Origin: a bacterium
Lineage (GTDB): Bacteria > Cyanobacteriota > Vampirovibrionia > Obscuribacterales > Obscuribacteraceae
Reading direction: 5' to 3'
Assembly: GCA_016124935.1 (NCBI GenBank)
Contig: WGMS01000029.1
Location: 1 to 39,394, forward strand
DNA: 39,394 nucleotides
A program made the position numbers and the translations under genes. The notes below the pieces were generated by a model. The model did no database searches. It was not told the DNA's origin and was given only the letters and a program-made list of their open reading frames with translations. Within the stretch, counting starts at the first letter, position 1. The number at the start of each line of letters is the position of its first letter. Positions 32,409 through 39,394 of the stretch are shown here, piece after piece.

Positions 32409-35336
32409 TCAACTGAATAAATTGGCGTCTCTTGCCGAAGCAATGAAATAGTTGACTACACCAGGTGCGGAGAGTGCTCCTAGAATCAGGCAAAGTCCGA
32501 CCATTATCTTGTTTCCGACCGAAGCTTTGAAGAAGGCATTGGTCTCGTTCTTAGAAGGGAAGAAGACCGATGCCAGCATCAGACCACCGGTGGCGAGACC
32601 GAGGATCTCGATGCCATTCACCAGGATATTCAGCATCGCTTCCAGATTGGCAAGATTATTGACCCGTACCGTTCCTGCTGTGTTGACACTCATTATCGCT
32701 GTGGCGTCACCACCCTGGGGGCCGATAGTGCCGTTTGTGGCACCCTGAAGGATGGCAATACTGTCCGTTTCATCGATGTTTACGCCGTTGCCGGCTAGCG
32801 ACCCTGCCGCCCTGGCTGCGTAGTGCAGGTTCTCCGACGGCGCCATGGCGATTTGCTCCGATTGAGGTCTTAGCATCCTCAGGGCCTCATCCTCTTCACC
32901 GCCTACGATCTGAACCGAGTGATTGTGCATGCCTTCGGCCAGGGTTGAAGCCGAGCGGCTGCTGTTGTCGAGAACGGTAGAGGCTAGAGAAACCGGGGTG
33001 ACTATGCGGTGCAGGACAGCTTCTTCTACTGCCGGTCTGACCAGGTTTTTGTTCAATAGTTGAGCGCAGTGCTCCCGGGCGAAGAGGGCGCCAAGCTCTC
33101 TTATCTGCTCCGGTTTGACGGCGACCTTTCCTATCGGTGTTTTTGATGTCTGGTATTCCACTAAGTATTCGTAGCCACCAGGGGTCCACTTGGAGAGAAA
33201 GCGGCTCAGGTCGGCAGCCGGATGACTGCTGCGTGCTATCGGGGTGAAAGGACCCAAGTCTTTGTGGTGTTTGAAGAACTCATTCGGGTCCATCACTCCG
33301 TTATCTAGGGCAAGTTCGAAGAACGACGGCTTCTCTTGAAATGGACTCAATATGTATATCTCTTTGTTGAAGCTCGGTTGCGGGCCGTGAATCCACAAAA
33401 CCGCACCTTCCTTCGATTCGGCGGCCAGTTCGGCGGCTTTCACCACCGATTCCAGATTATCCTGACCTCCTACGAAGTCTTTATCGTTCAGGTTTTTGAT
33501 TGCTTCGTGCAGAGGGCGCTCCATCGTTTTTGGGTTGTTCTCGTCCTGCAGTCTCGAGGCGAGAATTAGAGAAGCGTCTATTTCAGAGGAGATTCGAGAG
33601 AGCACCTCTTTGAGATTGTCGAGATGGGGTTTGACGCTTTCGGAGCCGTCGAGAACCACCAGCAGTCTTTTGGGGGCTCGGGCGGGAATCTTCTTGATGG
33701 TCTGGCTGATATAGCGAGGCTCTTTGCCCAGATTGTCGAAGACCGAGATTGGACCATAGGTGGCGCCTCGTTTTAGATCGAGCGATATACCTGCACCGGT
33801 GATAGTGTCACTCTTGAGTTTTCCTCCGATTACATAGTTTCCGTCCTTCTGCTGACTCACCTTCAGTCCGTCGACTTTGAGAGAGATGCTCTCGGCTGAG
33901 ATCATCCTGAGACTGTGCTCGCCTTTCATAGAGAAATTGGCGTCTATAATCTTGGGCAGAGGTAGCGAAGCTTGATCTATGGTATGAAGCTTAGCGGGGA
34001 TAGTAATGGCCACTGCCACCCGGAGCTGATCTTGAGCCGGCACGGGATAGCAATGCAAAAGCACCCTGCCTCGACCCAGATCGGTTACCACGCCCGGGGC
34101 CTGGTGACCCTGTGCGGACCAGCTAATCGTGCCCGGATTGGCCATGGTCGGCTTGAACATGGTGCCCTGGGCCGAGCCGTCTTTCCATATGGTCATGCCG
34201 GATATCACCGCACCTTCAGGAAGTCCCAGTTCGACTCTGGCTTCTTCGGGATTATATGATTTGTTCTTGAAGACGAAATTCCACAAGATCGTGCTGGAGA
34301 GGGTCTCTGGGTTGATGTGACCGAACATCTTAGACCGGTGCAGGCTCAGTCCATCCACCGCCTTACCCACCACGTGTCTTTGCAGATAGTCATCCGGCAT
34401 GGAAGAGAAGTTGGCTGACTTGTCATCACGGAACGGTTCTCCGGTTACCTGGAAGTAGAGCTGGCGCAGGGTGACATTGTCCAGCTTGACGAACATGCCA
34501 GGCAGGCTCACCGCTTTATAGTTCGCACATTCCATGTTGAGCTCTTTGCGAGGGTAGAGCCAGCGCAGCGTCTTCATTCCTTCTGCCTGCTGGGCTTGAT
34601 CTTCTGAAATAGCCATATGCTCTGCCATCTTTATGGCTGTCTCTCTGGCTTCCGAGCCGGCAAAGCCGACAATAGAGAGGAGCACGCCCAGACCTGCGAC
34701 CCAGAGGGCTTTCAGTCTGCCGCTTTCCGAGATTCTGGTTTTCCTTACTTCATTTAGAAGATGGGCAGAGACAAGGGCCGAGACCAGATAAATGGCACCG
34801 ATGATTATCGCCGCTCCGCTGTGATCCGTGCCATCTAGAGAGCTGGTCGGGTAGCCCAGGCAGACTGCAACCACCGCCAGAAGCGATATCAAAGCAGCAC
34901 TACCAAGGGCGATGCCGTTGAGAATTCCCTTCTTGATCTGGGCGCGATAATCGCAGTTGACCAGGCTTGCCCAGACCAGATAGTTGCCTATTGGAACAGC
35001 GATGCACAGAAGCAATTCGACTATAGATTCGATTGGATGTTTGAGTATCAGAAGCGTCATACGCTCGTGGCATGCATAGAAATACGATAAAGAAAGAAGT
35101 CCCGGCAGAATTACTCCGCCGAACATGACCATCATTCCCTGATAAGTTTTGAACAGATCGAAAAACGCGTTTCTTTCAACGAAGCTATGCAGGCTCTCCT
35201 CGAAGGTAGATTCTGTTTCTGCTCCTGTTTCAGATTGAGCTTCGGGACGAGCCTCTGTTGCTGTTCCGGCTGTCGCCTTTGTTTGTGAACCGCCATCATT
35301 GACGGTGCCGCTGTCGAATTCTTCTGGCTTGCTCAT
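32409..35336 (-). CDS. Large VIT/VWA-type membrane protein
   Basis: The frame opens at 35405 but ATG 35334-35336 is chosen: GGAGG lies 5 bases upstream and the upstream extension has no such site. 975 residues. An acidic N-terminus is followed by five membrane helices (about 67-88, 104-126, 138-162, 173-194, 208-228). Then comes a VIT-like domain, with the characteristic LPEGAVISGMTIWKDGSAQG segment near 385, and a von Willebrand A-like domain starting RLLVVLDGSES (DxSxS metal site) near 580. Two further helices (about 905-930 and 945-970) end the chain. VIT/VWA membrane proteins of this shape occur near exosortase systems, but no exosortase is seen here. Alternative: an adhesion or mechanosensory protein. 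Confidence 0.8.
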   Translation of the reverse strand: MSKPEEFDSGTVNDGGSQTKATAGTATEARPEAQSETGAETESTFEESLHSFVERNAFFDLFKTYQGMMVMFGGVILPGLLSLSYFYACHERMTLLILKHPIESIVELLLCIAVPIGNYLVWASLVNCDYRAQIKKGILNGIALGSAALISLLAVVAVCLGYPTSSLDGTDHSGAAIIIGAIYLVSALVSAHLLNEVRKTRISESGRLKALWVAGLGVLLSIVGFAGSEARETAIKMAEHMAISEDQAQQAEGMKTLRWLYPRKELNMECANYKAVSLPGMFVKLDNVTLRQLYFQVTGEPFRDDKSANFSSMPDDYLQRHVVGKAVDGLSLHRSKMFGHINPETLSSTILWNFVFKNKSYNPEEARVELGLPEGAVISGMTIWKDGSAQGTMFKPTMANPGTISWSAQGHQAPGVVTDLGRGRVLLHCYPVPAQDQLRVAVAITIPAKLHTIDQASLPLPKIIDANFSMKGEHSLRMISAESISLKVDGLKVSQQKDGNYVIGGKLKSDTITGAGISLDLKRGATYGPISVFDNLGKEPRYISQTIKKIPARAPKRLLVVLDGSESVKPHLDNLKEVLSRISSEIDASLILASRLQDENNPKTMERPLHEAIKNLNDKDFVGGQDNLESVVKAAELAAESKEGAVLWIHGPQPSFNKEIYILSPFQEKPSFFELALDNGVMDPNEFFKHHKDLGPFTPIARSSHPAADLSRFLSKWTPGGYEYLVEYQTSKTPIGKVAVKPEQIRELGALFAREHCAQLLNKNLVRPAVEEAVLHRIVTPVSLASTVLDNSSRSASTLAEGMHNHSVQIVGGEEDEALRMLRPQSEQIAMAPSENLHYAARAAGSLAGNGVNIDETDSIAILQGATNGTIGPQGGDATAIMSVNTAGTVRVNNLANLEAMLNILVNGIEILGLATGGLMLASVFFPSKNETNAFFKASVGNKIMVGLCLILGALSAPGVVNYFIASARDANLFS

Positions 35337-35363
35337 AGTATCCTCCGACGGATTTATACAGAC

Positions 35364-35371
35364 GCGATCGC
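35364..35371. repeat. Single HIP1-like octamer
   Basis: GCGATCGC, the cyanobacterial HIP1 palindrome, occurs in the promoter region of the VIT/VWA gene. One copy alone may be chance. Confidence 0.4.
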
Positions 35372-35494
35372 TTGCTCTGACACGGCTTTTGTCAAGCCAG
35401 ATCAAATCGAAACAGATCTGTTTGTTGTTTCTCTGGTAAGTGTTTAAAAGTTGCTTTCAAGCCCGGTGTCTATTCGGGATGTTCCCAGCTTATG

Positions 35495-35524
35495 AAAAAT
35501 CCCTCTCGATTGCGATAGGGTTTT
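35495..35524 (-). terminator. Intrinsic terminator of sixA
   Basis: In the minus-strand RNA, AAAACCCT pairs with AGGGATTTT around a 12-nt loop and runs into a U-rich ATTTTT tail. It is about 55 bp past the stop codon at 35579. Confidence 0.6.
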
Positions 35525-35578
35525 CCCTGAAAGGGGGCTGGAGTAATGAACTGGTGCCGGTATCGGCAGTATCTTCAG

Positions 35579-36067
35579 TTATAGGCTTCTGGGCCTTAGA
35601 ATCCATTCCATCTGGCCGCAGTCAGGATCTAGATCACGCCATTCCGAGATGTTTAATGCTATCGATGCCAGGCAGGCTGTGGGAAAGCGCTCGTATTCTC
35701 CGGTGAGGTCGGCGAGCAGGCTTTCCATCCCTGGATTGTGTCCTATCAAAAGCACAGCGTCGTGCTTGTCTTTTTGAGATCTGACAATCTTTCTCAGCTC
35801 TCCCACACTGGCTTCGTATATGCCATCGACAAAGTCTGTCGAAGCTTTGAGATTCGCCTCTTTCTGAAGTAGCTCCAGGGTCTCTCTGGTTCGCTTCGAT
35901 GGAGAACAGATGATTCTATCGATATCCAGCTCTCTATCTTTTATCACCCGGCCCATTAAGGGTGCGGCTTTCTTGCCCCGGTCGTTGAGCGGTCGGTCGA
36001 AGTCTTTCTGATGCGGATCGTCCCAGCTCGATTTGGCGTGGCGTAGTAAATAGAGGTGCTTCGACAT
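35579..36067 (-). CDS. sixA: SixA-type phosphohistidine phosphatase
   Basis: 162 residues, full length for the family. LYLLRHAKSSW (about 5-15) is the RHG catalytic motif with the nucleophilic His; DFDRPLNDRGKKAA follows; the second-half motif LIGHNPGMESLL near 108 supplies the other catalytic His. SixA dephosphorylates phosphohistidine, originally on phosphorelay HPt domains. The gene is divergent from two Ser/Thr kinase genes that start about 130 bp away, suggesting a linked signalling locus, but no histidine kinase or HPt protein is in the window. Confidence 0.92.
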   Translation of the reverse strand: MSKHLYLLRHAKSSWDDPHQKDFDRPLNDRGKKAAPLMGRVIKDRELDIDRIICSPSKRTRETLELLQKEANLKASTDFVDGIYEASVGELRKIVRSQKDKHDAVLLIGHNPGMESLLADLTGEYERFPTACLASIALNISEWRDLDPDCGQMEWILRPRSL

Positions 36068-36199
36068 GGATCGACCCTTCTTGCTTCGACAAAGATATCG
36101 GACATCCGAATTATTCTACCCTATAAGACGGTCCGGGTCTCGGGTACATACTATAGAAGGCTTCTACCCTGGCAGATTCAGGCGATTCTCAGCAAATTT

Positions 36200-38086
36200 A
36201 TGGACGGTAAATCTCTAGAAAAGCAGAACTCAGATGAGGATATTTCGGCGGATATTTGTGCCGAACCGGCGACTGTCGAGGCACAGGAGCTGGAGTTGCC
36301 GCAGATGGGCGATAGATTCGAGATTCTCGAGATTCTGGGCTCGGGTGGCATGGGCTCGGTTTACAGGGTAAAAGACCGCTCTATCGACGAAGAGTATGCG
36401 GTCAAGATTCTCAAAGCCGAGATTGTCGCCGATAAGCAAGCTGTTAAACGCTTCGAGCTTGAAGTTCGAGCTCAAGAGTCTCTCAGCCACCCCAATCTGG
36501 TTCCCGTACTGGGGCAAGGGCATACTCTAGACGGGGCGCCTTACATGATAATGGGTTTGAGCGAAGGGGTCTCGCTGGAAGCCGAGATTGCCCGGGGACG
36601 GAAATTTTCGGAAGACGAGGTGCTCTCTTTTGTAGAACAGGTAGCCGAAGCTCTTTCCCATGCCCACTCAAAAAGAGTCGTGCACCGAGACATAAAGCCA
36701 GGCAATATCTTGCTGGAGAAAGATGAAGATGCAGGCACGGAGCGTGTAAAACTGGTCGATTTCGGCATCGCCAAGATTGACAATAAGGGGGCTTCTTCTG
36801 CCGACAGTACCATGACCACCTCCACCGGCGACTTCATCACCAGAACCGGGGAGTTCGTCGGCAGCCCGGACTATATGAGTCCGGAGCATTGCCTGGGACA
36901 GAATGTGGATGAGAGGTCCGACATCTATTCTCTGGGCTGCGTGGTAAACGAGATTATTACAGGCTCACCGCCATTTAAAAGTGATAGTCCTGTTCAAGCG
37001 ATTGTCGAACATCTGAATAGTGACCCGGTTATCGATTTTTCTTCACAGTATCCTGATTCGAAGCGTCTAAAAGAGATGGAGAAGGTGGTGCTCAAGTGTT
37101 TGAACAAAGACCCTGTCAATAGATATAAGAATATGGAAGAGTTTCTCGCTGATTTGAGATTGATTAAATCGAGCGGCAAGCTCAAAACCACCAGAGCCGG
37201 TGCCTATGTGCCAACAAAGCAGAAGGAAAGAGTGTTTGGCCCAGCTACCATAGTGTCAATTTGTGTTTTGATACTGGTCGCTCCATTTTTGTATCAGCAT
37301 CTAGTCGAACAGTTCGTGCGAGGCTACACAGGCAAGATAAGATTCCAGTCTGCTGGCTATTTCGATCTCGAGACCGAAGCCATTGAAGATAATGTCAAAA
37401 TATACGAGCTCAAAGATAGATTCGGGCGGGTTGTTTATTCTGCCTCCGCTAGTAATACCGGCTCCGCTTTGCGCAAAGCTTTGCATGACGCTATAAAATT
37501 CAAGATTCCACTACGCGATGTGGTGATTCAGAATGCAGATCTCTCCGATATGGATCTCTCCGGAGTATCTATGCCCGACGCACGCTTCATAAAGACAAAG
37601 ATGGAGAATGTCAATTTTTCCGGGGCCGATCTAAAGGGTGTTCGCATAATTGGCTGCCGTGCCGATAGAACCAACTTCGAGGATGCAGACTTTTCTGCCG
37701 GGCAAATTCAGGGAACTACCTTCAAGATGGCGCGCTTTGCCCGCGCGAAGATGAATCATATGATGATTGATACCAGTAGATTCGATCGGGCCGATCTGCA
37801 GAAAGTCAGTCTTTTGAACACTTGCTTTCAAAACTCTAATTTAAACGAGGCTATTTTAGATGATGCCGCTATCATCACCAACGCGAATTTTCTAGCATTG
37901 TCATCTCTTGAGAGAACTAGAACAAGTTTTATTTCGGTACAGTTGAAGAAGACCAGCTTCAGTGGGGCTAAATTTGCGAATGTTCTATTTAAACGATGTT
38001 ACTTTGAAGATATCATCTTGCCAGCCAATAGCAGTAAGCAGATCGAATTGATAGACAATCGAGGTGAGATAAAGACAGGGTGGTAG
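36200..38086 (+). CDS. Ser/Thr kinase with C-terminal pentapeptide repeats
   Basis: The frame opens at GTG 36056, overlapping the sixA start; ATG 36200 is preferred because the intervening codons encode no recognisable sequence, though its ribosome-binding site is weak. 628 residues. Kinase domain about 38-310 with GSGGMG loop, VKIL Lys near 69, HRDIKPGN near 160, DFGIAK near 186 and SPDYMSPEH. A membrane helix (about 346-367) is followed by about 160 residues of A(D/N)LxX pentapeptide repeats from about 440 (for example NADLS, SGADL, EDADF, RADLQ), which should form a right-handed beta-helix outside the membrane. Its stop overlaps the next kinase gene by 7 bp. Confidence 0.88.
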   Translation: MDGKSLEKQNSDEDISADICAEPATVEAQELELPQMGDRFEILEILGSGGMGSVYRVKDRSIDEEYAVKILKAEIVADKQAVKRFELEVRAQESLSHPNLVPVLGQGHTLDGAPYMIMGLSEGVSLEAEIARGRKFSEDEVLSFVEQVAEALSHAHSKRVVHRDIKPGNILLEKDEDAGTERVKLVDFGIAKIDNKGASSADSTMTTSTGDFITRTGEFVGSPDYMSPEHCLGQNVDERSDIYSLGCVVNEIITGSPPFKSDSPVQAIVEHLNSDPVIDFSSQYPDSKRLKEMEKVVLKCLNKDPVNRYKNMEEFLADLRLIKSSGKLKTTRAGAYVPTKQKERVFGPATIVSICVLILVAPFLYQHLVEQFVRGYTGKIRFQSAGYFDLETEAIEDNVKIYELKDRFGRVVYSASASNTGSALRKALHDAIKFKIPLRDVVIQNADLSDMDLSGVSMPDARFIKTKMENVNFSGADLKGVRIIGCRADRTNFEDADFSAGQIQGTTFKMARFARAKMNHMMIDTSRFDRADLQKVSLLNTCFQNSNLNEAILDDAAIITNANFLALSSLERTRTSFISVQLKKTSFSGAKFANVLFKRCYFEDIILPANSSKQIELIDNRGEIKTGW

Positions 38087-39279
38087 AGTCTGAATCGACG
38101 GCGGTTTATAGAGAGAAGCTTATTGATAGCTGTCCTTTCTGTGGGAAGCTTCGAAGAAGCAGGACTTTTAAAGGATGGTTCGGAGTGGATGTCCGTGCCG
38201 AGCTTTGTCGATGCTCTAGCTCAGGTCGAAAGGGCGCGGTAGATACTCTTTATGAGAGGAACCGGCAGACCTTCTATGAAACTGCCGAATACGAGGAATC
38301 ATCTGAGCCACCAAAACTGGGTGATGACTTTGAGATTCTTGAGCTGCTCGGCTCTGGCGCTATGGGAGCGGTTTATCACGTGAAGCAGATATCCAGCCAG
38401 GAAGAGTTTGCCGTTAAGGTTATGCGAGCGGAGGTCTCTCGCGATAAGCAACTGGTGAAACGCTTCAAGCTGGAAGCTAAAGCAGTCGAGAGCCTGGATC
38501 ACCCCAATCTGATACCGGTTTTTGGTCAGGGTAAAGCCCGGGGACCCTCCGACGAAGAGTTGCCCTATCTTCTGATGGGCTTGAGCCGGGGAGACAGTTT
38601 GAAAGCTCTGCTTAAGAAAGGAGAACGTTTTGATAAAGAGAGAATTTTGAATGTGATGGTTCAAGTTGCAGAAGCGCTTGCCCATGCCCACGCTAACGGC
38701 ATCATCCATCGCGATGTCAAACCGTCCAACATCATGATCGAAAAGAACGAGAGCGAAGAGGACCTGGTCAAGGTGCTGGATTTCAGCATTGCCAAAGTCA
38801 ATCCGGTGGAGAATCGAGTCGGCCAGGGTCTGACCATGACCGGAGAGTTTCTTGGCACTCCGGCTTATATGAGTCCGGAAAGTTGCCTGGGAAGGGCTGT
38901 GGACGAGCGGTCTGATCTATATTCTTTCGGTTGTGTGTTCTACGAATTGCTCACGGGAGCACCACCATTTGCAGGGCATAATCCGGTGCAGATCATTGTC
39001 GATCATATCAATTCGACTCCGGCGCCACTGCCTCTAGATCGCGGCAAAGGAAGCGACCTGGAGAAGTTCGTTATGAAGCTTTTGAGAAAAGAACCTTCTG
39101 AACGCTATCAATCTATCGAAGAAATGCTGGTCGATTTGAAAGCCTTGAGGGAAGGCAGGAAAATCAAGATTGAAGGCATGAAAAGGAGGATCGATGAGAA
39201 GCGCGAAGCGCTGATGGCAGTCGGAGTTGTCTTTCTGACTTTCTGTCTGGTGCTCGCTCCTAGGAGCCTGTCCATTTAA
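38080..39279 (+). CDS. Ser/Thr kinase with N-terminal Cys motif and C-terminal membrane helix
   Basis: 399 residues, GTG start at 38080. N-terminal Cys18-x2-Cys21 and Cys43-x-Cys45 could bind zinc. The kinase domain (about 83-345) has GSGAMG, VKVM, HRDVKPSN and APE-equivalent GTPAYMSPES, but the Mg-binding motif reads DFS instead of DFG. A membrane helix spans about 377-396 and the protein stops there, with no extracellular sensor. It overlaps the pentapeptide-kinase gene and the two kinase domains are close in sequence, suggesting gene duplication. It may act as a partner or effector of the first kinase. Confidence 0.88.
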   Translation: MVESESTAVYREKLIDSCPFCGKLRRSRTFKGWFGVDVRAELCRCSSSGRKGAVDTLYERNRQTFYETAEYEESSEPPKLGDDFEILELLGSGAMGAVYHVKQISSQEEFAVKVMRAEVSRDKQLVKRFKLEAKAVESLDHPNLIPVFGQGKARGPSDEELPYLLMGLSRGDSLKALLKKGERFDKERILNVMVQVAEALAHAHANGIIHRDVKPSNIMIEKNESEEDLVKVLDFSIAKVNPVENRVGQGLTMTGEFLGTPAYMSPESCLGRAVDERSDLYSFGCVFYELLTGAPPFAGHNPVQIIVDHINSTPAPLPLDRGKGSDLEKFVMKLLRKEPSERYQSIEEMLVDLKALREGRKIKIEGMKRRIDEKREALMAVGVVFLTFCLVLAPRSLSI

Positions 39280-39394
39280 TCTGCTGGTTGTCAGGGCCGG
39301 CTAAGGAAAATCGATTCGGCCGATAGATTTGACGAGATGACGCCGAATTTTAAGAGTGGTATCTAATACGATATTAAGTGGTGAAAAAACTCTC
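39280..39394. other. Window-end stretch, nothing supported
   Basis: 115 bp after the last kinase gene. No ORF, terminator or RNA gene is evident; the window ends here. Confidence 0.4.

Noticed and set aside
36056..36199. N-terminal extension of the pentapeptide kinase from GTG 36056
   Set aside because: It overlaps the start of sixA and encodes no recognisable sequence; the ATG at 36200 is a more reasonable start.

Overview
The window reads like a chromosomal segment of a non-photosynthetic relative of cyanobacteria, most likely a Vampirovibrionia/Melainabacteria-type organism close to Obscuribacterales. This is an inference from gene style: many PknB-type Ser/Thr kinases fused to leucine-rich or pentapeptide repeats, TadE/TadG-like pseudopilins, frequent TTG/GTG starts behind good Shine-Dalgarno sites, and arsenosugar-type glycosyltransferases. 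A single HIP1-like octamer is only weak support. TGA is used as an ordinary stop codon by many genes, so the genetic code is standard.

Layout. Positions 1-361 hold a 50-bp tandem repeat array next to a secreted, Gly/Tyr-rich repeat protein (minus strand). Positions 1970-3390 are gene-poor: one short ORF bracketed by a hairpin and a terminator, a GAGT microsatellite, and a roughly 600-bp GC- and purine-rich repeated stretch that may be a structured RNA. Positions 3397-8379 hold a TPR membrane protein, a tiny membrane peptide, three TadE/TadG-like proteins and a secreted TPR protein. Positions 8408-13511 are a minus-strand operon: LRR-kinase, uracil-DNA glycosylase, LRR-kinase and a small TPR protein. 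Positions 13628-19013 hold envelope or secreted proteins of unknown role, including a 686-residue protein with the catalytic spacing of papain/C39 cysteine peptidases.

Positions 18927-27030 are the most interesting part, a tight minus-strand run of eight genes: DUF2064 (TIGR04282-type) GT-A enzyme, methylthioribose-kinase-like enzyme, a GrdB-family selenoprotein with an in-frame UGA, a nucleoside hydrolase, a TVP38/VTT membrane protein, a mercuric-reductase-like flavoprotein, a TIGR04283-type glycosyltransferase and an unknown membrane-anchored protein. Together they suggest a pathway that takes a 5'-modified deoxyadenosine (dimethylarsinoyl- or seleno-adenosine) to a free sugar, a sugar phosphate and then a glycoside, that is, arsenosugar-like biosynthesis with a selenoprotein reductase. 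No radical SAM ArsS enzyme lies inside the window.

Positions 27060-31217 hold proS behind a leader with tandem promoters and a terminator/antiterminator arrangement, then a PQQ-type beta-propeller protein and a DoxX protein. Positions 31235-32211 hold an SDR and a small membrane protein whose ribosome-binding site is locked in a hairpin. Positions 32409-36067 hold a 975-residue VIT/VWA membrane protein and a SixA phosphatase. Positions 36200-39279 hold two overlapping Ser/Thr kinase genes, one with pentapeptide repeats and one with an N-terminal zinc-ribbon-like motif and a DFS variant of the DFG motif.
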